From the NCBI GenBank assembly GCA_040904825.1, contig JBBDSU010000047.1:1-5751 (forward strand): 5,751 nt of DNA. Reading direction: 5' to 3'. The stretch comes from JBBDSU01 sp040904825 (GTDB taxonomy: Bacteria > Actinomycetota > Nitriliruptoria > Nitriliruptorales > Nitriliruptoraceae). Position numbers and translations under genes: made by a program. This document shows positions 1 through 5,595 of the stretch, in pieces; position 1 is the stretch's first letter; every line of letters starts with the position of its first letter. The notes under the pieces are model-generated. The model did not search any database, was not told the DNA's origin, and was given only the letters and a program-made list of their open reading frames with translations.

Positions 1-1
1 G

Positions 2-145
2 CTGTTCGGCAACGGACTTCCCTCAACGTCTGATGCGTGGGCCATGCGCCATCCCGTTGCTTACACGCTGGTGTGGATCGGGATCATCCTGGCCATCTTC
101 GTGCCCCTGTCGATCCGCGCCTACAAACGGTCGACGCTGCGCTGA
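2..145 (+). CDS. ABC-2 type exporter permease, DrrB-like (C-terminal fragment)
   Basis: This is the last 47 codons of a gene that begins left of the window; frame 2 ends in TGA at 143-145. The peptide begins LFGNG, has a Trp-Ala-x-x-His-Pro element, one hydrophobic helix (YTLVWIGIILAIFVPLSI) and a basic tail (RAYKRSTLR). This layout, with LFGN followed by W..-HP, a last transmembrane helix ending in PL(S/A)-x-R and a short Arg/Lys tail, is typical of the C-terminus of daunorubicin-resistance-type (DrrB) ABC-2 permeases. These pair with an ATP-binding subunit to export drugs or lipids across the plasma membrane. Only the last helix is visible, so the substrate cannot be inferred. The ATPase partner would be expected to the left. 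The next gene is convergent and ends 14 bp away. A weak GCTGC...GCAGC stem (136-157) spans this stop. Confidence 0.75.
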   Translation: MFGNGLPSTSDAWAMRHPVAYTLVWIGIILAIFVPLSIRAYKRSTLR

Positions 146-159
146 CCGACGGGCAGCCT

Positions 160-834
160 TTAGAACGCGTGGACGGCGTCGGGGTGGCGTTCTCTGCGCG
201 ACAGGCTCCGGATGACCGCCATGGGACCATGGCGACGAGCTGCGACCAGTGCCAGCGTCGCGGCAACGTGATCGAGAACATCGGCATCACAGTCGGCGGC
301 AGCCTCACGCCCGACGCTGGCCCCGAGGTCGTCGACGTGGACCACGATCTCCACAAGACGTGTCTCCAGATACGCCGACGCGGTGAGCACGAGGCCACCG
401 TGGACTTCAACCAGCCGCGATGGATCGATACGTGGCACAAGTGCAGCGAGGTGCGCGCGCGTCTCGTCGAACGCCTCGACCAGCGCGGCATGCCCGTTGG
501 AGGCAGCATCCAGGGACCGGGACCGGAGCTTGGCATGCAAGTCGCTTTCGATGGGATCGTGATCACCCAGAAGGATGGCGTAGTAGTCCGCAGCATCCGT
601 GGGCGCAGTCGCCACGTCTGGCGCTGGCGCCGACAGATATCGCACTGTCACTGCAACCGCCCCGAACAGGTGACCTGCCAGCCCCGCAACGGAATACTCG
701 GCAAGCACACTCGGCGCGTCCCAAGCCTCCTCCACCGCAGGATCTGCCAGCACATCACGCGCACACCCCACAGCAGACAGAAACTGCTCTGCCACTCCTC
801 GCGGCTCAGCCGCTCCGGTCGTGTTGTCCCCCAT
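160..834 (-). CDS. DinB-fold / maleylpyruvate isomerase N-terminal domain protein (mycothiol-dependent family)
   Basis: The product is 224 aa from the ATG at 834. It matches the actinobacterial TIGR03083-like family in order: an N-terminal helix with W and PS before the GLAGHLF motif, then a late RLVEIVVHVDDL motif, then a C-terminal helix ending SLSRRER. His55 of GLAGHLF and Glu162/His166 of the E-x3-H motif would form the metal site of the DinB/MDMPI fold, close to the positions known in corynebacterial mycothiol-dependent maleylpyruvate isomerase. The protein is therefore probably a soluble metal-dependent, mycothiol-linked isomerase or transferase; its substrate is unknown. The frame also allows an ATG at 888 (242 aa). 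I prefer 834 because GGAG lies 8 nt before it, the triad spacing fits the family, and the extra 18 residues are basic and unlike a domain. The ATG at 888 has only AAGG at 10 nt. The stop is TAA at 160-162. Confidence 0.85.
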   Translation of the reverse strand: MGDNTTGAAEPRGVAEQFLSAVGCARDVLADPAVEEAWDAPSVLAEYSVAGLAGHLFGAVAVTVRYLSAPAPDVATAPTDAADYYAILLGDHDPIESDLHAKLRSRSLDAASNGHAALVEAFDETRAHLAALVPRIDPSRLVEVHGGLVLTASAYLETRLVEIVVHVDDLGASVGREAAADCDADVLDHVAATLALVAARRHGPMAVIRSLSRRERHPDAVHAF

Positions 835-893
835 GACGCTGGCTCCAGTCGTTCGGCGGCGCGCAAGCGTCGCTCGATAGCGATTCATGCTGA

Positions 894-910
894 GCCAACC
901 TTAGGTTGCC
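894..910. promoter_or_regulatory. 17-bp imperfect palindrome, candidate operator
   Basis: GCCAACCTTAGGTTGCC reads almost the same on both strands: arms GCCAACC and GGTTGCC around TTA, with one mismatched pair. It sits between the divergent DinB-fold gene and the CLC-type gene, 6 bp upstream of the alternative ATG at 888 and about 60 bp upstream of the preferred start at 834. Its size and symmetry suit a dimeric repressor. It contains TTAGGTT, a half-site of the DtxR/IdeR iron box, but the full 19-bp box is absent, so no regulator is assigned. Confidence 0.35.
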
Positions 911-939
911 TCCTGATCTTGCGTCGGCTTCAGCATCAG

Positions 940-1006
940 GACCAGCGCCGAACCTCGCGCGACTACGGTGTGCGCTTCGTAGTGCCAGTCGTCAGTCCAG
1001 ACTGCT
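940..1006 (-). repeat. Short segment related to 5108-5192 (copy A)
   Basis: Two exact 11-bp matches (GACCAGCGCCG at 940-950 and TCCAGACTGCT at 996-1006) recur in the same order and orientation at 5108-5118 and 5182-5192. Their start-to-start spacing is 56 bp here and 74 bp there, a difference of 18 (six codons). Read on the minus strand, both give AVW...RG(S/A)ALVL, and several differences around that motif are synonymous (CGA/CGG, GGT/GGC, CTG/TTG). Here the frame closes at TAA 901-903 with no convincing start. It may be a decayed remnant or a short peptide; coding status is unproven. Confidence 0.4.
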
Positions 1007-1047
1007 GAACACGACCGTGGCACTCCCCTTACCCAGGACCGATTGCG

Positions 1048-2505
1048 ATGTCTCGACCAGCGCAGCGTTCGTCGGCGCGCAGGTGCCCGGCGTGTGACCG
1101 CAAGAGTCGTGGCACAACCTGCACAAGTTGTGGGGCTTTGCTGCCAGAACACGGCAAGGATGAATCGTCGCGCGCCTCTGCTGGAGAAGGAGCCGCGCAT
1201 GACCTCATGCGGCTTCAGTGGGTCGAACACGTGACACTGCTGCGGTTCCTGGTCAAATGGCTTGCCATCGGCTCGGTCATCGGCGTGCTGGCCGGCACCT
1301 CGTCGGCGGTGTTCTTATGGGGACTGGCGTGGGTGACAAGCACACACGTCGTCAACCCCTGGCTGTTGTTCGCACTGCCTATCGGTGGGCTGACGGTAGG
1401 CCTCACCTACCACTACCTCGGGGGACGGTCGGCCGCTGGCAACAACCTCATTCTGGATGAGATCCACGGCTTGTCGGCTGACGCCCCCAAGCCTCCAGCC
1501 GACCGGAGATGGGTACCTCGCCGCCTGGCCCCGCTGGTGCTCATCGGGACCTGGGTGACTCACCTGTTTGGTGGCTCGGCGGGACGCGAAGGCACCGCTA
1601 TCCAGATGTCGGGCTCACTGTCCGACTGGTTCGCCCGTGTCACGAAGATGACCGGCGATGATCGTCGGATGGTGCTGATCGCCGCGGTGTCAGGAGGCTT
1701 TGGCTCGGTGTTTTCGGTGCCGCTGGCCGGTGCGGTGTTCGGCCTCGAAGTCCAGTCCGTCGGTCGCATTCGCTACGACGCACTCGTGCCTGCACTGACC
1801 GCGTCGGTGATGGGCAACGTCGTCTTCCACACGATCAACTTGCCCCACGACGTCACACCTCATTACGAGGTCGTTGCGACCGCCCTATCGCTCGACATTG
1901 TCGCAAAGGTGGCGGTGGCGGCGGTCGTCTTCGGGCTCGTGTCGGTGGTGTTCATCCAACTGACAGCGGGACTCAAATGGGTCTTCGCTGCCCTGTTCAC
2001 CTGGCCGCCACTGCGCCCGCTTATCGGCGGCATCATCGTCGCAGGGCTCATGCTGGCCATCGGTTCACGCGACTACGCAGGCCTGTCGCTGCCACTCATC
2101 GACGCGGCCCTGACCGGAGCGGACCTCGTCTGGTACGCGTTCGCCCTCAAGCTCGTGCTGACCTCGATCACGCTCGGCTCCGGATTCCAAGGTGGCGAGG
2201 TCACTCCCCTGTTCGTCATCGGCGCGACGCTCGGTGCGGCACTGGCTGTGCCATTGGGCGTACCGGTCGAGTTGCTCGCCGCAATTGGCTTCGTTGCGGT
2301 GTTCGCAGCGGCGACGAACACGCCCCTGGCCTGCACCATCATGGCCGTCGAACTCTTCGGGGCGGGCGCCCTTCCCTACTTTGCGATCGGCTGTGTGGTC
2401 GCCTTCGTGTTCTCCTCCCACCGAGGCATCTACGACGCCCAGCGTGTCGACACACCCCAGGTCTCCCCTGGAGGTGGGGCCGGTGCGCAACCTCGAGGGG
2501 ACTGA
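1048..2505 (+). CDS. CLC-superfamily transporter, CLC-F (fluoride/proton antiporter) type, with N-terminal Cys4 zinc-ribbon-like extension
   Basis: The product is a 485-aa multi-span membrane protein. The CLC core runs from about residue 68 to 465. Key elements are GNNLILDEIH (131-140) in place of the chloride-binding GSGIP loop, GGSAGREGTAIQ (175-186) with gating Glu181, FSVPLAGAVFGLEV (222-235), and GSGFQGGEVTPLF (377-389). The usual GREGP is GREGT. Aligning PLAG shows that the internal proton glutamate (E203 of the E. coli antiporter) is Val235. These changes fit the fluoride-exporting CLC-F clade, so the likely role is F-/H+ exchange at the plasma membrane; a chloride carrier is the alternative. 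Residues 13-28 form CPAC-x8-CTSC, like a small zinc ribbon, joined by a Gly/Ser/Ala-rich linker. I start at ATG 1048 because AGGA lies 9 nt upstream and the Cys4 motif is in frame. Its codons are less GC-rich at position three (about 58%) than the core, so ATG 1207 (432 aa) or GTG 1231 (424 aa) remain possible. I saw no fluoride riboswitch upstream. Confidence 0.88.
   Translation: MSRPAQRSSARRCPACDRKSRGTTCTSCGALLPEHGKDESSRASAGEGAAHDLMRLQWVEHVTLLRFLVKWLAIGSVIGVLAGTSSAVFLWGLAWVTSTHVVNPWLLFALPIGGLTVGLTYHYLGGRSAAGNNLILDEIHGLSADAPKPPADRRWVPRRLAPLVLIGTWVTHLFGGSAGREGTAIQMSGSLSDWFARVTKMTGDDRRMVLIAAVSGGFGSVFSVPLAGAVFGLEVQSVGRIRYDALVPALTASVMGNVVFHTINLPHDVTPHYEVVATALSLDIVAKVAVAAVVFGLVSVVFIQLTAGLKWVFAALFTWPPLRPLIGGIIVAGLMLAIGSRDYAGLSLPLIDAALTGADLVWYAFALKLVLTSITLGSGFQGGEVTPLFVIGATLGAALAVPLGVPVELLAAIGFVAVFAAATNTPLACTIMAVELFGAGALPYFAIGCVVAFVFSSHRGIYDAQRVDTPQVSPGGGAGAQPRGD
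1199..1234 (+). CDS. Possible 11-codon leader peptide inside the CLC 5' region
   Basis: The strongest Shine-Dalgarno match in this region, AAGGAG at 1187-1192, lies 6 nt before ATG 1199. That ATG opens a frame other than the transporter's and encodes MTSCGFSGSNT. Its TGA at 1232-1234 overlaps GTG 1231-1233, which is in the transporter frame, forming a GTGA stop/start overlap as used in translational coupling. If the transporter starts at 1231, this peptide could couple its translation. If the start is 1048, the reading frame is accidental. The RBS and overlap are visible; expression is inference. Confidence 0.25.
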   Translation: MTSCGFSGSNT

Positions 2506-2523
2506 CGTCGAGATGGCCTTCCG

Positions 2524-2539
2524 AGCCGCCTGAGCGGCT
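2524..2539. terminator. Hairpin between converging genes, weak bidirectional terminator candidate
   Basis: AGCCGC and GCGGCT form a perfect 6-bp GC-rich stem around a 4-nt loop (CTGA), 18 bp after the CLC stop and 8 bp from the stop of the leftward gene at 2548. The symmetry could serve both strands. No U-run follows on either side, so it is not a classic intrinsic terminator, though such hairpins are common at actinobacterial gene ends. Confidence 0.4.
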
Positions 2540-2547
2540 GCCGACTG

Positions 2548-3252
2548 CTACTTGCGAAGCTCGTCGATTCGAGACGGGGCTCGCAGGTCTGGCCTGCAGT
2601 CGACAGGTGGAAGTGCGACGAGAGTTTCGCCGCGCGCCCCTCCGGCATCGACGACACGCACAAGCATGTCACCCAATTCGGACCCGCAGGGGGCGCCGTC
2701 AGCGAGTTCCAGTCTGAACTCCACGTAACCGAGATTGCCGGCTGGCGTCACGACCCGACTCGGGGCCACCGAAACGAGCCCAGTTGCTGTCTGTGACGGC
2801 TGGAGTTCAATATCGACGCGCACGAGGTTGGCTTCACCGGGGGACGCTCGCGTTGTCCGAACATCCATGGCGACGATCCGGAACTGCCGTGAGCCTCCCG
2901 CCAGCAGCGACGTCGGCGTCTGAACGTGCACTTGGAAGGCTTCAGCGGCTGGCACGACGACAGCGCTGCGCACCGTGGCAGCCTGTACTGAAGGGGAAAC
3001 GCCGGCATCTGGCAAAGTAGGGACACCGGCAAGCGCACTTTGGACAGCAAGACCGCTGGGAAGGGCGAGTCCCGCCACCAACACAACTGCGCCTGCCACC
3101 AGCGCGAAAAAGCGACCGAGGCGCGCACCCAGCAGCCGCATGGCCGGCTCGACGAGCCTGAAGTAGTCGCGGACAACGCTCACGACGGCCGACCGAAGAA
3201 CAGGGGCAACGACAGGCGGTCGAACGACGGGAGGGGGGCCAAGGTGAAGCAT
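2548..3252 (-). CDS. Membrane-anchored or secreted protein of unknown family
   Basis: The product is 234 aa and I do not recognise its family. Residues 1-20 are Pro/Val-rich, 21-47 are basic and amphipathic, and 48-70 form a hydrophobic helix (FFALVAGAVVLVAGLALPSGLA). VQSALA-G at 71-76 then resembles a signal-peptidase site. Residues about 95-215 alternate polar and hydrophobic residues and look beta-rich, as in an Ig-like extracytoplasmic domain. Cys189 and Cys219 could form a disulfide outside the cell. The ATG at 3252 has GGAG 5 nt upstream, the best RBS. Starting at the internal ATG 3141 would leave a textbook Sec signal peptide (MRLLGARLGR plus hydrophobic core) but has a poor RBS. It lies last in the leftward run, 187 bp after a GAF-ANTAR gene, so it could be a downstream target; the link is inference. 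Confidence 0.7.
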   Translation of the reverse strand: MLHLGPPPVVRPPVVAPVLRSAVVSVVRDYFRLVEPAMRLLGARLGRFFALVAGAVVLVAGLALPSGLAVQSALAGVPTLPDAGVSPSVQAATVRSAVVVPAAEAFQVHVQTPTSLLAGGSRQFRIVAMDVRTTRASPGEANLVRVDIELQPSQTATGLVSVAPSRVVTPAGNLGYVEFRLELADGAPCGSELGDMLVRVVDAGGARGETLVALPPVDCRPDLRAPSRIDELRK

Positions 3253-3439
3253 CAGTACTCCGGTTCTAGCGTCCTACGGGACGGACGCAGTACCGAAGTC
3301 TGGAGCACTGTTGGGGATGGCTATCTGTTACGAAGGTACTGCACAGAAGGTCCCCCGTCTGGGGCACTTTGGATCGAGCGGATTGTGCCGCTGGCATGCC
3401 GTCGACAGCGACGTGTGACGATCAGATGATCCCGACGGT
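3253..3439. other. Intergenic leader of the exported-protein gene, with two small hairpins
   Basis: This stretch of 187 bp has no credible gene. Reading leftward from the GAF-ANTAR stop, it contains CCCC-gtct-GGGG at 3353-3364 (4-bp stem) and CGTCC/GGACG at 3270-3283 (5-bp perfect stem, 4-nt loop). The second hairpin ends 9 nt before the Shine-Dalgarno GGAG at 3258-3261. On the plus strand its loop is TACG closed by C-G, a UNCG-type loop; in the leftward transcript the loop is CGUA. No clear -35/-10 pair was found, so the downstream gene may depend on read-through. Confidence 0.4.
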
Positions 3440-4189
3440 CTAGCGACTCTCGGTCAGGTGCTCCGCGGAGATCGTTCCTTCGACGACTTCGCGTGACACG
3501 ACGCTGAGCTTTGCGTTGTTATCGCGCGAGTATTTCCGCATCAAATCGAAGGCGGTGTCTGTCGTGGTGTGCAGACGCTCTGAGATGATGCCCTTGGCCT
3601 GTTCGATGCTGATCCGACTATTGAGCGCATGTTGGAGTTGCCCCTCGACCGTGTGGACACGGTGCAACTCCCGCTGCTGCAATAGTCCGATCGTGGCAAC
3701 GTCGGCCATGGCTTGCACGACCGACAGTCCTTCGCTGGTGATGCCGCCCGTGTCGGTCAGGAACAGGTTCATTGCCCCCAGGACGGTGCCGCGCAGGCGA
3801 AGTGGCACGGCTTGGACCGATCGGAACCCGGTTGCCAGTGCCTTTGGGGTGAACAGTGGCCAGCGATCGCGTTCATCTTCAAGGTCGACGACGCTGACAG
3901 GCTGCCCGGTGGCAAAACAATCCTGGCAGGGGCCTTCTTCGGACTGGACCTGGAACAGCTCAAGCAGGTGGGTCCGTTCGTGCGACGCGGCCATGTACTG
4001 AAGATGGCCTGCCTCGTCGGCCAACAGGATGCCCACTTCCGACGCGATCTCAATGTCGACCACTCGCGCGGTCAACGTCGACAAGAAGTCAATGAGATCA
4101 AAGTCCTCAACAAGAGTGTCGGCCAGCTTGACGAATGTCTCGACGATTTGGCGTTCACGAACTTGGAGAGCTGCAGGTGCGCTGTCCAT
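3440..4189 (-). CDS. GAF and ANTAR domain-containing RNA-binding regulator
   Basis: The product is 249 aa. A GAF sensor domain covers about residues 18-172. It includes the EEGPCQDCFATG segment (84-95; Cys88 and Cys91) typical of actinobacterial GAF-ANTAR proteins, and VPLRLRGTVLGAMNLF (128-143). A helix (172-184) leads to a canonical ANTAR domain (about 184-238) with ALNSRISIEQAKGIISERL, then AFDLMRKYSRDNN and KLSVVSREVV. ANTAR domains bind paired hexaloop RNA hairpins and prevent transcription termination, so this should be a cytoplasmic antiterminator controlled by a small ligand or redox signal at the GAF domain; the signal is unknown. The ATG at 4189 has GGGAG 8 nt upstream. It follows the other GAF-ANTAR gene by 81 bp on the same strand, suggesting joint expression. 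No truncation is visible. Confidence 0.93.
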   Translation of the reverse strand: MDSAPAALQVRERQIVETFVKLADTLVEDFDLIDFLSTLTARVVDIEIASEVGILLADEAGHLQYMAASHERTHLLELFQVQSEEGPCQDCFATGQPVSVVDLEDERDRWPLFTPKALATGFRSVQAVPLRLRGTVLGAMNLFLTDTGGITSEGLSVVQAMADVATIGLLQQRELHRVHTVEGQLQHALNSRISIEQAKGIISERLHTTTDTAFDLMRKYSRDNNAKLSVVSREVVEGTISAEHLTESR

Positions 4190-4270
4190 GCGATCATCTC
4201 CCTAGTGAGTTTGAAATGACACAACCAGCCGCCGTGGCAAGCATACGGAGGCTCAAGTGACTTGGCTGAT
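4190..4270 (-). other. Spacer between the two GAF-ANTAR genes
   Basis: This 81-bp spacer holds the RBS of the downstream gene (GGGAG at 4198-4202) and a small inverted repeat CAAGT-g-ACTTG at 4254-4264, 7 bp from the upstream stop. The repeat has a loop too small for a normal hairpin, so it may be a protein site or chance. No promoter matching a known consensus and no tandem A1/G4 hexaloop ANTAR target was recognised. Confidence 0.3.
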
Positions 4271-4963
4271 CTACCTGTCGTCGTTCATCTGCAGCCGGCG
4301 CGCGACCACATCATCGGCGATCTCGCGCAGGCTTCGCTGCTCTGTGTAGGCATGAGCCCTCAACATCGCCAAGGCGGCTCCAACTGCGATCCCGAGCTGC
4401 ACCGCCACAATTCCGGATGCCTGGTGAATCTCAACGGTGTTGCTGGTGCCGTCGACAAACAGTTGATCAAGCTCATCGGGCGGATTTTCTGATTGCAATG
4501 CGAGGAAGAGGTCGACGGCGAATCTGGCGAACACCAGCGCATCTGCGTGGTGGTCGCTGCTGAGTTCGCCCGCCTGTTGGCGGTAGAGGGTGAACGCGCC
4601 GATGCGTACCGAACCGCGACGCATCGGAAAAGCAAAGATCGAGTGCAGACCGATGCCTGCGGCTGCTGGCCCGAAAGCTGGCCACGAATCGTCGACCTTG
4701 AGATCGTCGACGAGCACCGGCCATCCGAACTGATGAGCGCTGTAGGAGGGTCCTTCGCCAAGGTCGGACTGCAGCGATTCGCCTTCTCTTCCACCTTCGG
4801 TGGCGCAGACTGTCTCAAGTAGTGCATCCCTGGCCCCCAACGACACGCCCACACCGGATGCGTCCAAGCGGGCTGCTGCTGCCGAACACAACCGGTCTGC
4901 CAGCGAGCCACCAGCCTGCAGTGCCACCGCTTCAAGAACGCCCTCGATCCGGCGCCTGTCCAA
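4271..4963 (-). CDS. GAF and ANTAR domain-containing regulator, short-ANTAR subtype, TTG start
   Basis: The product is 230 aa from TTG 4963. A GAF domain spans about residues 15-155: LCSAAAARLDASGVGVSLG at its start, LGEGPSYSAHQFGWPVLVDDL in the middle, and FPMRRGSVRIGAFTLYR near its end. Residues about 178-224 are a divergent ANTAR domain (HQASGIVAVQLGIAVGAAL, then LRAHAYTEQRSLREIADDVVARRL) lacking the long coiled-coil linker seen in the neighbouring regulator. Actinobacterial proteins of this subtype usually have this length. It probably senses a signal through GAF and acts on RNA through ANTAR. The frame stays open up to GTG 5161 (296 aa), but I choose TTG 4963 because AGGGGAG lies 5 nt before it, the best RBS in the area, and MDRRRIEGVL is where the family's domain begins. 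The extra 66 residues are Gly/Ala/Pro-rich without a domain. It stops with TAG at 4271-4273. Confidence 0.9.
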   Translation of the reverse strand: MDRRRIEGVLEAVALQAGGSLADRLCSAAAARLDASGVGVSLGARDALLETVCATEGGREGESLQSDLGEGPSYSAHQFGWPVLVDDLKVDDSWPAFGPAAAGIGLHSIFAFPMRRGSVRIGAFTLYRQQAGELSSDHHADALVFARFAVDLFLALQSENPPDELDQLFVDGTSNTVEIHQASGIVAVQLGIAVGAALAMLRAHAYTEQRSLREIADDVVARRLQMNDDR

Positions 4964-5141
4964 CGTTGCTCCCCTCAGGCCGACTTGGTCGGCGGTCTGG
5001 CTTCCATAGAACTGGCTGCCGCCAGGCTGCGTCGGTGCCACGCTAGTCCCACGGGCCGACTTGCCCACCGGCAGGCTCCCAGCATGGGGTTTGGCGCCTG
5101 GCAACAAGACCAGCGCCGCGCCCCGACCGTCCAGCCTGATG
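4964..5141 (-). promoter_or_regulatory. 178-nt leader of the TTG-start GAF-ANTAR gene, with competing stems
   Basis: This stretch lies between the stop of the upstream leftward gene and the TTG at 4963. Just upstream of the RBS (4969-4975) is a perfect 6-bp hairpin, GCCGAC-caa-GTCGGC on the minus strand (4979-4993). The 10-bp word GGCCGACTTG occurs twice on the plus strand (4978-4987 and 5054-5063), so the GCCGAC arm at 4988-4993 could pair with either copy, giving two mutually exclusive stems. Whether this is an attenuator-like leader is inference. Part of the stretch overlaps the copy B segment. Confidence 0.35.
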
Positions 5142-5192
5142 TCAGGGAAATTGCGAAGCACGTTCAGGTGCTCGCGACCGCTCCAGACTGCT
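5108..5192 (-). repeat. Short segment related to 940-1006 (copy B)
   Basis: This carries the same two 11-bp words as copy A in the same order, GACCAGCGCCG at 5108-5118 and TCCAGACTGCT at 5182-5192. On the minus strand the shared frame reads AVW, then 19 residues, then RGAALVL. It covers the end of the 149-aa gene and the region before the GAF-ANTAR gene. Weak similarity may continue upstream (AACGCTG and GTCGA words in both copies). Confidence 0.4.
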
Positions 5193-5591
5193 CAAGGGAA
5201 GCCCTGCGCCGAACATGTCGACAGCGTTGATCCGCGCCAGGCCAGACAAGAAGTAGCTCGCGGCACGAAACGACCGGCACCGCGGACCGTCAGGATCGGA
5301 GCACGCACCCAACAGCGCATCAGCGGCAACTGCAATAGTCGCGTCGTCATCAAGGCCCAGCATGCGACCGTGAGCCGGTGCCAGCGGCTCGGTCGAATGC
5401 CGTAGACGGCGCAACGCAGTGTCCATCGACACTTCGGGATGATCGATAGAACCGACGATCAAGATCTCAGGCTTGACGTAACCGTCGACCCAGCCACGGA
5501 ACGCGACTTCGAGAAAGCGCAGCGACGGTGACTCGGCCTCATCATCGAGGTATACGGCAGGTGCGGAGGACGTCGGCAACTTCTTAAACAT
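5142..5591 (-). CDS. Orphan 149-aa hypothetical protein, first gene of the leftward run
   Basis: I do not recognise this family. The protein is soluble, without a signal peptide or membrane helix. Residues 1-25 are a polar start (MFKKLP, then DDEAESPSLR). Residues 26-50 look like strand-helix (FLEVAFRGWVDGY, PEILIVGSID). A basic helix TALRRLRH covers 58-65. Residues 78-126 are the most protein-like part (LGLDDDATIAVAADALL, then SFRAASYFLSGLARINAVDMFG) with Cys97 and Cys105. The last 19 residues are Ser/Arg/Pro-rich and overlap a DNA segment related to 940-1006. ATG 5591 has GGAG 5 nt upstream, inside an inverted repeat (5596-5644). Position suggests that it belongs with the GAF-ANTAR regulators, but no function can be assigned. 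A C-terminal frameshift is possible, because similarity to copy A continues in another frame. Confidence 0.72.
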   Translation of the reverse strand: MFKKLPTSSAPAVYLDDEAESPSLRFLEVAFRGWVDGYVKPEILIVGSIDHPEVSMDTALRRLRHSTEPLAPAHGRMLGLDDDATIAVAADALLGACSDPDGPRCRSFRAASYFLSGLARINAVDMFGAGLPLSSLERSRAPERASQFP

Positions 5592-5595
5592 GTGC

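Noticed and set aside
901..919. DtxR/IdeR iron box
   Set aside because: TTAGGTT matches one half-site, but the second half (AACCTAA) is missing at the required spacing.
37..1008. 323-codon open frame on the plus strand
   Set aside because: It lies antisense to the DinB-fold gene, has His/Arg/Gln-rich composition and no recognisable domain, and conflicts with a well supported family match on the other strand.
1008..1047. Fluoride riboswitch before the CLC-F gene
   Set aside because: The conserved GATGG and CTGATGA-type core elements were not found by eye in the upstream region.
901..1230. 109-codon minus-strand frame overlapping the CLC 5' end
   Set aside because: Most of it is Arg-rich antisense of the transporter gene. 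Only the last 30 or so residues show similarity to copy B, and no start with an RBS precedes that part.
1977..2717. 246-codon plus-strand frame
   Set aside because: It is an Arg/His-rich shadow of the CLC gene in another frame, running past its stop into the convergent gene.
3352..3370. Intrinsic terminator after the GAF-ANTAR gene
   Set aside because: The CCCC/GGGG stem is only 4 bp and lacks a U-run in the leftward transcript.
3713..4219. 168-codon plus-strand frame
   Set aside because: It is antisense to the GAF-ANTAR gene at 3440-4189, whose domains are clear.
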